NCBI GenBank assembly: GCA_019914995.1
Contig: CM034139.1
Span: 4,132,461 to 4,196,460 of the forward strand
Direction of reading: 5' to 3'
Length of the DNA: 64,000 bases
Source: Acanthochlamys bracteata
Lineage: Eukaryota; Streptophyta; Magnoliopsida; Pandanales; Velloziaceae
In this document: in pieces, positions 26,401 to 38,690 of the stretch
Layout: every line of letters begins with the position of its first letter
Numbering within the stretch: the first letter of the stretch is position 1
Program-made: the position numbers and the translations under genes
The notes under the pieces: generated by a model
The model's database searches: none
What the model was told of the DNA's origin: nothing
The model's input: the letters and a program-made list of their open reading frames with translations, nothing else

Positions 26401-29400
26401 CTAATGCTACAAATAGCACTCATATATGACATCTTGATTATCAATAATACTGTAGATTTTCATTTGGTTCTTTCTTTCTTTTTTTGCAAAGAACAATTGC
26501 TATTAAGTTATCGTCCAGCAGATTTTTCCATAAGCAGTTTGATTTTGAAAGTCCACAAAATATAAAGAAATCTACTTAGCAAATAACAGATGGAAAGCTC
26601 AACAATTAAATTATGGTTTGAAGTATCCTAACCAAAATCCTACTAAATACTTACAAGCTTCGCTGATGTCCTAAGAGCGGCCTCTATCAAAGATACATTT
26701 TGAGTAAGCTTCTTCATCTTCCTAAACGATGCGATAAGAGGTATAGGAACTGCAATTTGAGAAAAACTCTGTTACTCAAATTTTATAAATTAGGGTAATA
26801 CATCCTAAATTGGTCTGTCAGTATGTGAAAAACTCGCATTTCATTCAAAGGTAATTTGAATGGAACAAAAAAGAACGTAACTGTCAGCAATCCATATTTT
26901 GGACATTTAAACAAGCAACGGGGAAATTTAAATTCTGCTGAAATGGAGGTTCGATGAACACCATAGAAGAATCAAGACAGGAAGAGAATCATGAGAGCTT
27001 AATGTGCCAGTGCCATATAATCTCTTTAGAACTTTAATTTAGCTTAAAGGGCGGTAAAAACATGTATAGCATTCATAATTAAGTTCAAATGGAAAAAGCG
27101 TGCAACCTTGTTTAGGAAATTCAAAGTTCATGTCGTGATCAGGGGAAATGTGCACATTCTTTCTGCAGATTGTAAGCAACTTCAGACATTACTCACTAAA
27201 TTGATCTTCTCCTCAATCTATCCCCCAGGACGCCTACTGAAATGCAGAAAACTGGAAACAATAAAATGCAGTTTATTCCCTGAAAAAGTTCACCCGGAAG
27301 TCCACCATGCTCAAATGCATGAACTTCAATACCTCAACTAAGAGAAATTATGCGTTTGTGACGAAGTGGAACACATAAAATCAAGCTAAACAAATAGGAA
27401 ACTTCCTGAAAATTGAAATGCATTCGAAAAATAGAAACAAAAAACAGGACGGACAAATTGACAATGCAAAACAAGGCATAGCAAGGTAAACACAGAGAAC
27501 CAAAAGGTATGCAACCAAGTGTAACAGTGACGCATTTCTATCATGAAAGAATCAGAAGGCAGTTAGTTGCATATTCATTCAGACTCAACCAGATGCTCAG
27601 CACAACCAGAGTGGCTGCACCAGGAGAATCATCTAGCAAGGCAACCTGTCATAAGTACCTGCATGCTTCATCAATTTCCCATTCTTCAGTTTTGACAACC
27701 AACTCAAAACTTGTTTAGTAATAGATAATCTTGTGGGACTCAGATGAGTAAGGCAAATATCATTTCCTACAAAAGAATGTGATGACTAGCTGCTGACAGC
27801 AAGATGCTGAGTAACAACCATCACATACAGGATCAACTGCAATCTCTTCATGGTCCCTTAAACAAGAAGCAAATAACAAAGAGATGAATGTCTTTTACAC
27901 GAAAATGATTCTACCAATCAAAACGATTCACTTGACCTACTCTGTGACACCGCTTTGAATGTCCGCAAAACCATCTCAAATCATTATAACATGGATGATA
28001 ATATGACCAATGTGCTATGTGGCAGAGTGAAGATACTTCTCAAAACAGAGAAAAATGCGAGGAAGAATCCATTGAGCGTAGCGAACCTAATGGGATAAGG
28101 CTTAGTGTGTAGTTGTGTTATAAAAGGACATAATCAGCAAAAGAGTAGCAGTTTGTGAATTTGAACCACTTATGAGCAATACTTACCAAATCCTTGCTTA
28201 TTTTTCTTGACCTGCTTCAAAAGGAACTTATCTGTAGGGAGATTTTCATCACTAAAATAATATTCAACCTGCACAAGAAAATGGCATTGCAATGAAAAAT
28301 CATGGCCAACTCAAGATGTTATTGGAATCTAACAAGCACTCTAGATGAATTCAGAGCATATGCCAATTACTACTAGTTGAGACGGCCAAGACATGTCTAA
28401 AACGTATGTCACCGGTCAAATAAATCAGAATCAAATAAAATCTTGATTTTGAGTTTCCACATATCTATGGAGCAGAATGTGTAAAAATAAGCACAACCAT
28501 CAGTTTTAATATTTTAATCTACATAAACATAAACAAAGAGAGACAATGAAATAGATTGTAACCATAAGGACATTACAAAGGCTGGCATAACTTGGCCAAG
28601 AACCCATGGGCGGGGTGGTTAGGGCATCACCTAGATGATGGAGGTTTGGATCCCAATGGTGCCCGTTTATCTCAGAAAAGAAAAAATAGTTGGCATTACT
28701 TGAAATTCCAGCTTCATGAAAGTTTAAAGTAAATGAATTTATTTTTTAAAGTTTGGATCTAATCAGTATATATCACAACAAAAAAGCTTGTACAAACTCC
28801 AAGAATGTCAGACCAACACTTCGACAAATAAAAACGCTAATAACAAGGATAGTGCATAATCTTGGTTGAGAAAAGTATGTCAATCAGATTATTCAAGAAG
28901 GCAGTCATCCAAAATTTACCGTACAAAAGTGTACTTCATCATTTGCATATACTTTATAAGCTTGAACAACAATAGTGATGGATAACTTCATTCTCATCCT
29001 CACAGGTCCTAAGAGATAAGTTTGCTGGCTACTAAAATTACAGTTATGGTGTTCCTACCATTAACAATTAAATTGACAGACCAACTATAGTCAGCATGTT
29101 GAATAATCTTCCAGCTTTTAGTACCGAGAATACCTTAGAACAAGTTCTGAAGAAAGTCATAGCTCAGCAACCACAAGCTAAGCTAATAAACATCACATTA
29201 AATCATCACATGCAAGTTATTTCGACTATATACCATTACAGTAGCAATTTCTAGCCCAAGAAAACCACCTTTGCTATAGTTACAATATCCAAATAGGACA
29301 TCTCTTTGTGAAAATTCTAAACACATATCTATTCTTACGTTAGTTCAAGTATCTTAAATTTCCTGAAACATCGGAAAATTAAATTCTTGGACTCATCCAA

Positions 29401-29766
29401 GGGTAGGCAAGAACACAAAAGTTTAGCAACTTTTCAGACGCACGAATTCGATAAAAGAAAAAGAACCCTTCTATCAGCCTGAACAATTTCTCAATCAAAC
29501 AGATATAAACCAAGATTCCGAATCAGTTTTCACGGTCATTCATCCGAGTAAACAAGTCTTACCTGCTTGACGATTCTATCTCGAAGATCATCGGTGAGTA
29601 CAGCAGCAACAGGTTCAATAGAGCTCTCTGGTACGGGTTGCCCGGAACCGCTTTCCTCCTCAGGAAACGCGTCGGGAACCGTTGCTGCCGCGTCGTGCAG
29701 GGTCTCCATTGAACCTGTTGCTCGGTCTCGAAGATCATCGGAGTTCGAGTCGTGCTCGGTCTCCAT
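23467..29766 (-). CDS. LARP6: La-related protein 6 (LARP6), RNA-binding
   Basis: LARP6 proteins bind RNA through a La motif and an RRM; Arabidopsis members are LARP6A-C. Eleven exons join in frame to 359 residues: 29563-29766, 28187-28268, 26655-26749, 25946-26017, 25793-25872, 25445-25529, 24391-24438, 24229-24297, 24024-24155, 23748-23835, 23467-23591. An acidic N-terminus is followed by the La motif at about 57-150 (IVKQVEYYFSDENLPTDKFL). The RRM-like domain is at about 152-245 (TVVVENL; ALVEYE). A lysine tract KKKKKHK near residue 300 looks like a nuclear localisation signal, and the C-terminus (319-359) has the SUZ-C/LSA-type GFTMGRG. ATG 29766 is chosen because the frame upstream looks like leader. 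At 359 residues it is shorter than the roughly 420-residue Arabidopsis LARP6A I recall. Intron 5 holds a partial copy of exon 5. Confidence 0.93.
25190..25275 (+). repeat. tRNA-like SINE candidate, copy 2
   Basis: Box-A-like GTGGCTAAGGC at 25196-25206 and box-B-like GGTTCAAATTCC at 25232-25243. It is followed by GTTTATCT and an A-rich tail. The spacing matches a tRNA-derived Pol III promoter. It lies in the LARP6 intron between exons 6 and 7, antisense to the gene. Confidence 0.6.
25636..25830 (-). repeat. Tandem partial duplication of LARP6 exon 5
   Basis: Two copies offset by 108 bases: 25744-25830 (exon 5 3' part plus donor and intron start) and 25636-25722 (inside the following intron). 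The intron part is nearly identical in both. The duplicate keeps an open frame reading TEFFQRVVGKIG against TEFFQRVFGKIG in the real exon, and a GTATGT donor. No strong acceptor is visible in front of the duplicate. Confidence 0.85.
28609..28690 (+). repeat. tRNA-like SINE candidate, copy 3
   Basis: Box-A-like GTGGTTAGGGC at 28615-28625 and box-B-like GGTTTGGATCC at 28643-28653. It then has GTTTATCT and an A-rich tail, as in copy 2. It lies in LARP6 intron 1, antisense to the gene. Confidence 0.6.
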
Positions 29767-30061
29767 TGAAGCTATGTACAAGTAGAGAAAAGCAGCTGCA
29801 GCACGCTCGCCGCCGCCGTCGAGAAACCGCAGCAGCTTCTCCCGATTGGGAAGGAAACTAGACAGCGAAGAGTTCGCGAAGAAACTCTTTCTTTGTCGAA
29901 TTTCTAAATATTTTAGTAAAATAAAATTTGTGAAATTTCGATTTGAAATTATCAAAAGTTAGAGCCCAGCCCGTTCCGGACGAACTATAACTTATCGACT
30001 AAATTTTATGGAGGCCCATAAATATATGTAATATACCTAGAATAATGTTTAACAAAGCCCG

Positions 30062-30372
30062 AATTAAAGCGTGTTTCAAATATTTATAACTGAATTTCGT
30101 AAAAGTAGAATATAGAAAGTAAAATTTTTGAAAAATAAAATAAAAGTAAAGTTCAGTATTTGTGTTTCGATAGATTTTGAAAATGTGTTAAAAATTAAAA
30201 AATATAGTTGTATTGACAAGTGTGCAAATAAAAAAGTTAAAACTAGAAATCCGTATGTGAAAATAAAGTTCTAAATTTTTTGTATAATTAAAATATATGA
30301 ATTATTCGAAACTAAAAATTTGATAAAAAAAAATAAAATTACGGACGTTTAAAATACTTTCTAATAAAAAGT
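30062..30372 (-). repeat. AT-rich repeat (family 2), inverted relative to the copy at 49917
   Basis: Its reverse complement matches 49917-50122 over about 200 bp, including GTTTCGAA-AATTCATATAT, TTTTTTATTTGCACAC, AATACAACTATATTTTTTAA and TTTTCAAAATCTAT. One copy has indels. It is non-coding. Confidence 0.75.
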
Positions 30373-31446
30373 TAACAGTCGAGTGGCCTACACGGAAATG
30401 CAAGGCACTCTCAAAGGTGAGCAATTGAGTGCAGACATAAAGAAAGACAACCCCAAATCAACGCTGCTGGCCCTGGTCCATCCCAATTTCATCATATAAA
30501 TCCAACTACTTTTTAGCGATGCAGATCTTTTTTAGGTACACATTTAGGACTTCTTTTAATTTGTAAGTAATTTTCGTAATACTAAATTGGATAAAAAGTA
30601 GATTCAATATGAATTCGAATAAATTAAAATAAAAAACATAAACTCAAATTAAAAATCTGATAGAAAAAATGAACTAAGTACAATTGAAACAAACTATTAA
30701 TCTCCCGAAGAAAACAGCAATCGTTTAGATAGTAATTTAGTAATATCCTAAAGAATAGAACACATTTTGTAATATGTTTTAACTGCAAAACACTTCATTT
30801 TCTTCTTCCAAATATTAATTTTTATTATTTTATTATCATTTCAGATTTTATTTCATATGTTTTAATTATCATTTAAATTTTATTTTATAAAATTTTATTT
30901 TTATCCAATTTTATTATTATCAAACTCAATTTCGTGAATATAATTAATACACACTCTTATAAAAATATTAATTATTAAACTGATTAGTATTCGATACTGT
31001 TGAAAGATTGAATTTGCACCATTTTTATACATTTTGAGACTACAAATGTCAAGTTGTTACGACCGGAGGGGCGCCGGGCACGTCCGGCGTCACGTTTGGA
31101 ATGCTTTTTTAAAATCTTTTTTAAGCTCAAAAAATTCCATGCAATATAATTTTTTATAAAATTTAGATAGCACTAATGAATTATGCATTATGATACTTAC
31201 AAAAATATTTAAAAAATCATCAACAAAAAATTTTAATTTCTTTTTCAAACAATTTGTTTAGCTATCCCAAAGATGTTTAGATCTGTAATATTTACACTTC
31301 AAGAACTAGAAGTATAACCTTGCTGCTGGTACTTCAAATCCTGTTTAACCATTAAAATATTTCATGTATTAAATTAGACAAACAATATCCACCACAAACC
31401 AACCGTAGTAACCAATAGTCACTACACTCATTTCACATTATGGTTA

Positions 31447-31692
31447 AGGGGGTGTTTGGTTCACCTTCGACACTTTTTTTTAATTTTTAATTTTATAATT
31501 TTTAATATATATTTTATAAATATTTAAAAACTTTATTTAAAATAAAAAGTATATAAAAATTCTTCATAATGAATATTATACATTTTTATTATTTATTTTA
31601 AAATTAAAAAAATAAAATTTATTTTAAAAAAATAAAAATATTTTTTATTCCAAAATATTCTATTTTATAAATAATTCAAAACGCAACCTAAA
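31447..31692. repeat. AT-rich MITE-like repeat (family 1)
   Basis: Left end GGGGTGTTTGGTT and right end AAAACGCAACC are roughly inverted. The interior is the family-1 core with long A/T runs. No coding capacity. Confidence 0.55.
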
Positions 31693-31943
31693 AAGTTCTT
31701 TCTAATTTCTACTCGCGTGGATGTTCTTAGAGTGCATATGAAAAAAAACTATTCCGAATTGAAGATTTTTATTTTATTTTAATCTAAAAAATAATAATAA
31801 ATAATAATAAAATTTTATTATGTAAATTTTATTATATTTTTCAAATTTTAAATAAATTTATAAAATATTATAAAAAATTTCTAAATAATGTGACATAAAA
31901 AAAAGCTTAGCCAAAGTCACTATCTTATTTGGCGGTGGTGGGG

Positions 31944-32166
31944 AGTGTTTATAAAAAAAGTTTTTTTAAAATAAAAAATATTTTTATTTTATTTTAAAAA
32001 ATAAAGTTTAATTTTTTATTTTAAAAAAATAAAAGTGAGTAATAATAATATCATTTTTTTAAATTTTTTATACTTAAGTTTTTAAATAAATTATGTCTAA
32101 TTTTTAGAATAAAAAATGTAAATAAAATTTTAATAAGTGCTTTTGGAAAAACGTAGCCAAACGCAC
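31944..32166. repeat. AT-rich MITE-like repeat (family 1)
   Basis: Begins GAGTGTTTATAAA and ends AGCCAAACGCAC, with the family-1 core between (AAAATAAAAAATATTTTTAT; TTTAAATAAATTA). The ends are imperfect inverted repeats. Confidence 0.55.
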
Positions 32167-33090
32167 AATTTGGAGCATAGTTTTGAAGATTTTTGAAAGT
32201 ACTTATTAAAAAATAAGTTTTTTTAAAAAAATTTTAATATATTATTTTTATAAATAATTAAAAAACTTATATATATAATTATTTCATATTCTATATTTTA
32301 TTTATACTTTTCAAAAATTTAAAAATATTTTAAAAAATTATGTATAATTTTATTAGTTAAAAATAAGCTTATTGAAATTGATAAATAATTTCAAACATAT
32401 TATTTAATAGTAAAAAATTCCACTTTTTCTTGTAATTTTTGAGTTTGATCACTTTATTTATTTTAACTGTTATTTTGAATTTTACTTTGACTTTTATATC
32501 AAACTTTAATGTTACTAGATTTAATTTTAAACTTTCATGTTTTAATTACCAAATTTTACTTCCATTTTGCATCAAATTTTATTTTAATAAAACTCAAGTT
32601 CATGAAAGGCAATTTTTATGTAATTAGAGTGCACCTTTGAAAGTAAAATTTTTTAAGTATGTTTTTTAAAATAGAAAGAAATGACTCGATAATAAGTAAA
32701 TTATTTAAAATAGATTATAAAAATAAATAAAATTATTTAAAAAACTTATTGATAAAATAAATAAGTTGATAGTTTTATATTATTTATTAAAAAAAGAAAA
32801 AGTGGGTGCTTTTCTCGTAGGGGCGTACCACTTTTTGTCACAGTACGAAAAAGCGCGTTCAGACCAGCGGTGCTCCTTTGAAATGAACAAGTTCTTTCCG
32901 TTCACTTTTATTTTACGGCCCTCACCTTTACCAACGCGTGTTTATTAATTTAACAACACCAAAACAAACACTTCTCAATCAATTTTTAATTTCATATCCA
33001 TAATATAAAATTTTAATAAAATAGTTGTCTACTCACAGCATAAAGCCAAGAGAACTGGAACAAGTTCGCCATAGAACCAACCAGTTAGTA

Positions 33091-33117
33091 GTGAGAGTGA
33101 GAGTGAGAGTGAGGGAG
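33091..33117. repeat. GAGTGA-type microsatellite in the DUF642 leader
   Basis: Several GTGAGA/GAGTGA units in the 5' UTR, 49-75 bases before the ATG. GA-rich leader repeats are common in plant genes and may bind BPC/GAGA-binding factors; that role is inferred only. Confidence 0.6.
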
Positions 33118-33165
33118 TGTAGCAGTCGCACTATAGAATCCGAAGAACAAGAAGAAAGCAAGAGA

Positions 33166-36100
33166 ATGGGGAACGGTTTCTGGATTCCATCTGCTCTGTT
33201 GCTTCTCGTTCTTGTAGCTCCTCAATGGGTTTCAGCTGCTGTTGAAGATGGTATGTGTTCTATTTTTCTTTGGTTGGTGATTTCTTGTTGATTGTTAGTT
33301 TCTGTTTTCTTTTTTGGTTGCTGTTTTATGGAGGTTTGTGGTTTGTTTATGTGAGTTTTTGGTTCATTTACCATGAGAAAGTTGGAGTTCTGTTCTTTGT
33401 TTCGATAGTTTGGGCTCAGAAATTCCAGACATCGGCATTCTCATATTTCAAGTAGTTAATGATTTCTCTATTTTTTTTGGCCAATTTGGTTGATGTAGTT
33501 AAAGAGAGAAAATTTGGAAGAAACTTCTGTTTTGTAATGAATTGGTGAAAGACCATGAACTGAAATTGTTAACTGGTAATGAATTGGTAACTATTGGAAA
33601 TTTTTGTTTTCAATGCAGGCATTTTTAGGGATAATTGCTTTTGAACCTATATCATGTCACATTCACAAATCCTGTTCACTACATTTTTTTGTTTCTTCTT
33701 CTTCCAAACAAACACGGTTTGGTAGACATGATTTCCTTTTTTCATTCACAACTATTCTTTTCAAACACTAATTTCATGTGAGTGGTGTTTCTCTTCAAAG
33801 TGTCCATAAAGTGATCTAAGAACATATGTAAAGTACTTCTCATCTTTAAAATTTAATAAGTCAGAGCGGGTATCTCTTTTCCCTCAACAAAAGAAAAGAT
33901 GTACATGCTTCTTGCAGCTGTTTATAAGTTCTCTAAGCAAGTGTTGAAGAACTTTTTGTTATATCTTCACTTATCCCGTTCCTTCTTTCTTTTTCTTGAG
34001 ACGTTTATGATGTTCCTTTGCTGTTAGGTTTCTTTGTATTAGATGAGACTTGAGAGTTCCATTTGGTTAAGGGACTTCTGCAAATAATAGTTTTGAGCAT
34101 GATCCGAGAGCATTAACCTAGTCACTTGAAGATCCACATAAACGCATATAACTATGAAGCAGCATTGTGGAGTTGCAAATCTTTGGAAGATAACTTGCTG
34201 ATTGCTTGTGATCATCTAACTACAGTGACTGACAAGAGTGTTGTAAAATGTTAATTATGGACATGATCTGGGTGCAAAAATTTCTAAAACTGTTACACAA
34301 CGTACAGCAATGAAAAGCTTTTTGTTACAGAAGTTCTTCTAGTATCTGAATCCGGGATGAAACATGTTGCTGTGCTCTTAGCATTATCATGTGGTTGGGT
34401 GCTGAAGTTGGTAGGGAAGGTAAGTGTAATAGTGCAAGAGTTTGATGAGTTCCTTCCTCCCCTCTCTTAAGGGCATGCCGTTAGTTACAAGATCTGGTCC
34501 CCTCTTGAATATGATTGAACTCCACAATTTAATGGCATTAAATGTATCACAAGATTGGTACCTTCGGTTAAGTTATGGGCTGACTTTGGGTTTATGTATG
34601 TGCTCCATAGCAAGCGGCTATTTGCAGTGGTCGGAGGCATTATCCTTATTAGGAAATTATGTAGATCAAGATAAAGCTTTTATGCTATATCTCAGAGGAA
34701 TTAAAGGGGCTTTTCCTAGATAAAAGGTTATCTCACCAATTTAATTTAGCAAGATAAGTTCAAAACAATTTCAGTTTGTTTTAAGGACACTTTTGAAAAT
34801 TGATATTACTGCAAACATACCACTTAATGTTTGGGGCCTGAAATCTGATTTCGTCGTATGGTGGATGTATTTACAATTAAGATAAGCTTATCCCTAATTC
34901 CCTACTGAAATTGGATTTTGTAAGATTGTATGATCTTGTTTTATATGTTGGGGGAAGTGGTGATTTCAATCAGTTCGATATAGGATGACTGCATGTGACC
35001 AATGTCTTTATTTGCAGGGCTGCATGGGCTGCATGTACCTAAATGTTCTGTTCTTTCTAGTTGTAATGCAGAAGAGTTATAGACCTACTGAATCTAGTTT
35101 GTGCAGCTGATCTAACATATATGTTCATCTGAATCTACCTTATTATGGGAGCGTTGAAACATATTGTTTCAATCGCAGTTATAGAGCACTTCGTCTGCAA
35201 ATTTCTTACAGTCATAGCCAAAAACCCGGAAGTATTGTATGTTCTAGTACTAATGCACATTTCAGTATTGCAATTTTTTCGATCTTAGATAAGAGTAGGA
35301 AACTTGCATTGTGTTACAAAAATTGAGTGCCACCTTGGACGGATTTTCTGTAACTGTATGTAGTATATTGTTGAATCGATCTCATGGCTTGCAGTATATA
35401 GTGGAAAGCAAATTTGTGACATGCTGGAAGCTGATTTGCACTGCCGTTGTTCTTAAGAAGTATCTCATCTTGAAGTGTTTTGATTGATTTCATAAGGAAT
35501 TACTGATTACCCCTAGCAGATGTTAATAGTTGTAACTATTTGGATCTAGAACTCATTATAGTGCCCCAATATTAGTTAGTGTATCATGAACTCGAAAACC
35601 TGTTTCCCTCATACACAGATTTCTGAACATGCCCTGCACAGCTTCTCGGATCCTAAAGTTCCAAGTCTCTAGTGACTAGTGAAGAATCTAGCCTAGAGTA
35701 GTCACTAAAGTGTTATGGTACCGATTAGTACTCTAAAATAAACTAATGTTTGCATGTTGGCATGTTACACATGAGAGTAAATTCATAATTTAACAGCAAT
35801 TATTTTCTTGCATCTACTTTCTTCATCATTTTTGTGAATAAGAATCCTGTAGGAAGAGGCCCCACTGGTCACTCATGGTCGGCCACCAACCTCACTCCCA
35901 TGTGCCTTCCTCCTCCTTGGTGCAATCTGCCACCACTACTGCCACTAGTCCAAACAGTGAAGCCAAAAAAGTCTTTCTTCATGTTCTTGTGCAATCTTAC
36001 CTCCATTATTAATCCAATCTTTGAGTCCTCTGTAGTCAATTTGAGTAAACAACTACTAAACAAATTTGTCAATCAATCCTGACACAAAGATCTAAAAAAG

Positions 36101-38144
36101 CTGCACCTTTTTGTTTACCTCACGGTGGACTCGTCTTTTCTACCTACTACAGTATTAAATTCCTTTAGGTCCTTGAAGTAAGTTAATTAATCTGTTTAAC
36201 TCATTAGAATGTGACAAAAAATACTTTGACATGCACGTACAGGTTTATTGGAGAACGGTGACTTTGAGACTCCGCCTCCCGGTGGGTTCCCATCGGTGGG
36301 CCCTGGTTCCAGGGCAACTGCAGGTCCCGAGAATGCCATCACTGTACCTGGTTGGACAATCAGCGGCACGGTAGAACTTGTTCACTCTGGACAGAAGCAA
36401 GGTGGCATGATTCTTATTGTTCCACAAGGTAAGCTAGTTAGAAGGCAGAAAGCATATGCTTTAGTTGAAACAATTTTGTGACAATGTTGAACATAAGTGT
36501 TCATGAACTTCTCCTGCATTCATGCAAAACAGGGGAATGTGCAGTGAGGCTAGGAAATGATGCAGAGATACGGCAGAGGATTACACTAGAGAAGGGCAGT
36601 GCATACGCTGTGACGTTCAGTGCTGCACGAACTTGTGCACAGCTGGAGCAGCTGAATGTGTCAATTGGAGCAGTGAAGTCGCAATCGGTAGACCTGCAAA
36701 CTCTATATAGTGTGGAAGGATGGGATGCCTATGCTTGGGCATTTCAGGCGGACTCTGATGATGAAACGGAACTTGCCTTCCGCAATCCTGGCATGGAAGA
36801 GGACCCGACCTGTGGACCCATTATCGACAATATTGCTATCAAGAAGCTAGTCAGCCCTGATAAACCCGAAGGTCAGTTGCATCTTGTTCTCATTGTTGTT
36901 ATAATGAATTTCAGTTTCTCTTCTGAAATAGAATGAGTTGCATTTTGGATGCAAAGCCATAGCTTCATGAACGTAAGGTGTAAATTCATGATAGCACTGG
37001 AAATTATGCTAAAGGATGCCAACACCATTATCACATTAATAGGTTTTGAACCTTATAGTATTAAGCTTCCAAGTTACAATAACTGCATGCACATCTTCAA
37101 ACTTGATTTTGTTGTTGAAGGATTGCTTGACTAACATAGGATGGAGTTGGCATGTTGTTGAACTGTATCCTTATATCAATTTGTCCTTGTCTCTTGTAAT
37201 AAACATGTCCTAGTTACACACTTGATCTCTTATTGGGAGTGGAATACTACAGTTCAGAAGGGAGATATATGCTTCAACTTACTGGTCTTGATGAAAAAGA
37301 GCAATTTCTCATACATGTTCTTGTCGAGAATAACTGCTTCAGATAAAAAGTGACTGAAAAGTTTTGCAAGTCCTCCGATTGTCTGTAAAGACACTGGTTG
37401 TATGTTCATGGTGTAGGTTGCATCGATATAGTATGAATGTTACTTGAGGGTGTACTTAACTAGCCAAAAAGATCTTTACATATCTTCTTTGTGCTTTCAT
37501 CTTTCACTTGGAACTAACATAATGTTACTGTAAATTTTGCAGATAATGAGGTGATCAACGGTGACTTCGAGGAAGGTCCGTGGATGTTCCCTAATGCAAC
37601 ACTCGGCGTTCTTCTCCCAACCAACCTGGATGAACAAATCTCTCCACTCCCTGGCTGGATTATTGAGTCAAACCGTGCCGTTCGCTATGTAGACTCCAAC
37701 CACTACTCCGTTCCTCAAGGCAAGCGTGCAATTGAGCTGCTCTCAGGAAAGGAAGGAATCATCTCGCAGATGGTTGGCACCAATCCTCAGAAAAAGTATA
37801 GCCTCACATTTTCAATGGGTGCTGCTGGTGATTCTTGTCAGCAGCCACTAGCAGTCATGGCGTTTGCTGGAGACCAAGCACAAAGCTTCCACTACACACC
37901 TACAGGCAATGCAACCTACCAATCAGCGAACGTCACATTCACAGCTAGGGCAGATAGAACTCGAGTCGCCTTCTTCAGTGTGTACTACAACACCAGGAGT
38001 GATGACAGGAGTTCTCTCTGTGGACCAGTGGTGGACGAAATTCGTGTGTCAGAGTATTCAGCAGCAGCTATGATTCTCAAGGGAGTGCCAAGGTTGGTTG
38101 CAGTTTTCAGTTTTGTTGCTCTGGCAGCTTTTGTTGTCGCCTGA
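33166..38144 (+). CDS. DUF642 cell-wall protein, probably GPI-anchored (BIIDXI/DGR family)
   Basis: DUF642 proteins are secreted seed-plant proteins with two galactose-binding-like modules. They bind cell-wall polysaccharides and pectin methylesterases and affect wall properties in development. Four exons join in frame to 403 residues: 33166-33250, 36243-36428, 36533-36871, 37543-38144. A signal peptide (about 1-24, ending WVSA) precedes the mature start near LLENGDFE. The first module spans about 30-190, with NGDFETPP, VPGW, VPQGECAVRLGN and CGPIIDN. The second spans about 205-370, with NGDFEEGPW, LPGW, VPQGKRAIELL and CGPVVDEI. The last 22 residues are hydrophobic, after a small-residue stretch (SAAA), as in GPI-anchored members. 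Intron 1 is 3 kb. An in-frame ATG 47 codons upstream would bury the signal peptide, so the MGNGFW start is preferred. Confidence 0.95.
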
Positions 38145-38511
38145 AACTCGAGGGAAACAAGGCAGAAATAGCAGATCATCTCAAGTGTTATTTTGGTTTT
38201 CTTGAGTGAAGTGTAGGGATGCTGCGAGTGAACTAGCAGCTGCGTACATGCAAAAGCAAATGTAGCATGTAATGCGGAATCCGTAATGTATTAGCAACAG
38301 TCTGCAATCTAATATATAGCCGTTTCCAAATTCAAACCTTCTCTTGTTTTCTTTTTCTATTTTCCTTTGTTTTCTCTTTTGGTGAGGTACTTCTATGGCA
38401 TCACTCAAAATTTCACTTTGTAAACTGAACTCCAACTTGAGAAAGTTATATAAACTTTAGAAACCAACAAACTGAATGCTTCCCCACTCCTTATTAGGAC
38501 GTATTTAAGAA

Positions 38512-38690
38512 ATATTTGAATGAGCTTATAAAATAATTTTTGTTTTTAAATAAAAAATAATAATAAAATTTTATGATAGATAATTTTTTAAATTTTTCAA
38601 ATTTTAAAATAAATTATATTAAATATTATTAAAAAATGTAAATTAAAAAATTAGATGAAATTTTTTCAAACACGCTGCCAAACGGTGCAT
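38512..38690. repeat. AT-rich MITE-like repeat (family 1), short copy
   Basis: Family-1 core (AATAATAATAAAATTTTATG; AATTTTTCAAATTTTAAAAT) ending near TTTCAAACACGCTGCC. The left end near ACGTATTTAAG is an imperfect inverted match. Confidence 0.5.

Larger units (their letters stand above)
29767..33165. other. Intergenic region between LARP6 and the DUF642 gene
   Basis: The genes at both ends point away from each other, so this is a shared 3.4-kb upstream region. It contains a family-2 repeat (30062-30372), an AT-rich block at 30775-30960, a small GC-rich patch at 31055-31105, and two family-1 repeats (31447-31692 and 31944-32166). It also holds further AT-rich sequence to 32760 and a GAGTGA microsatellite near 33091-33117 in the DUF642 leader. 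No other gene was seen. Confidence 0.5.

Noticed and set aside
5435..28690. tRNA genes at the three tRNA-like segments
   Set aside because: Box B is degenerate in all three and no cloverleaf with a matching acceptor stem could be drawn, so they are SINE candidates, not tRNAs.
29567..29785. Plus-strand Ser/Ala-rich frame opposite LARP6 exon 1
   Set aside because: It is a shadow of the acidic, serine-rich N-terminus of LARP6.
34442..34723. 93-codon frame inside DUF642 intron 1
   Set aside because: No recognisable domain; the intron is clearly spliced out by phase, so this is a chance frame or an old unidentifiable insertion.
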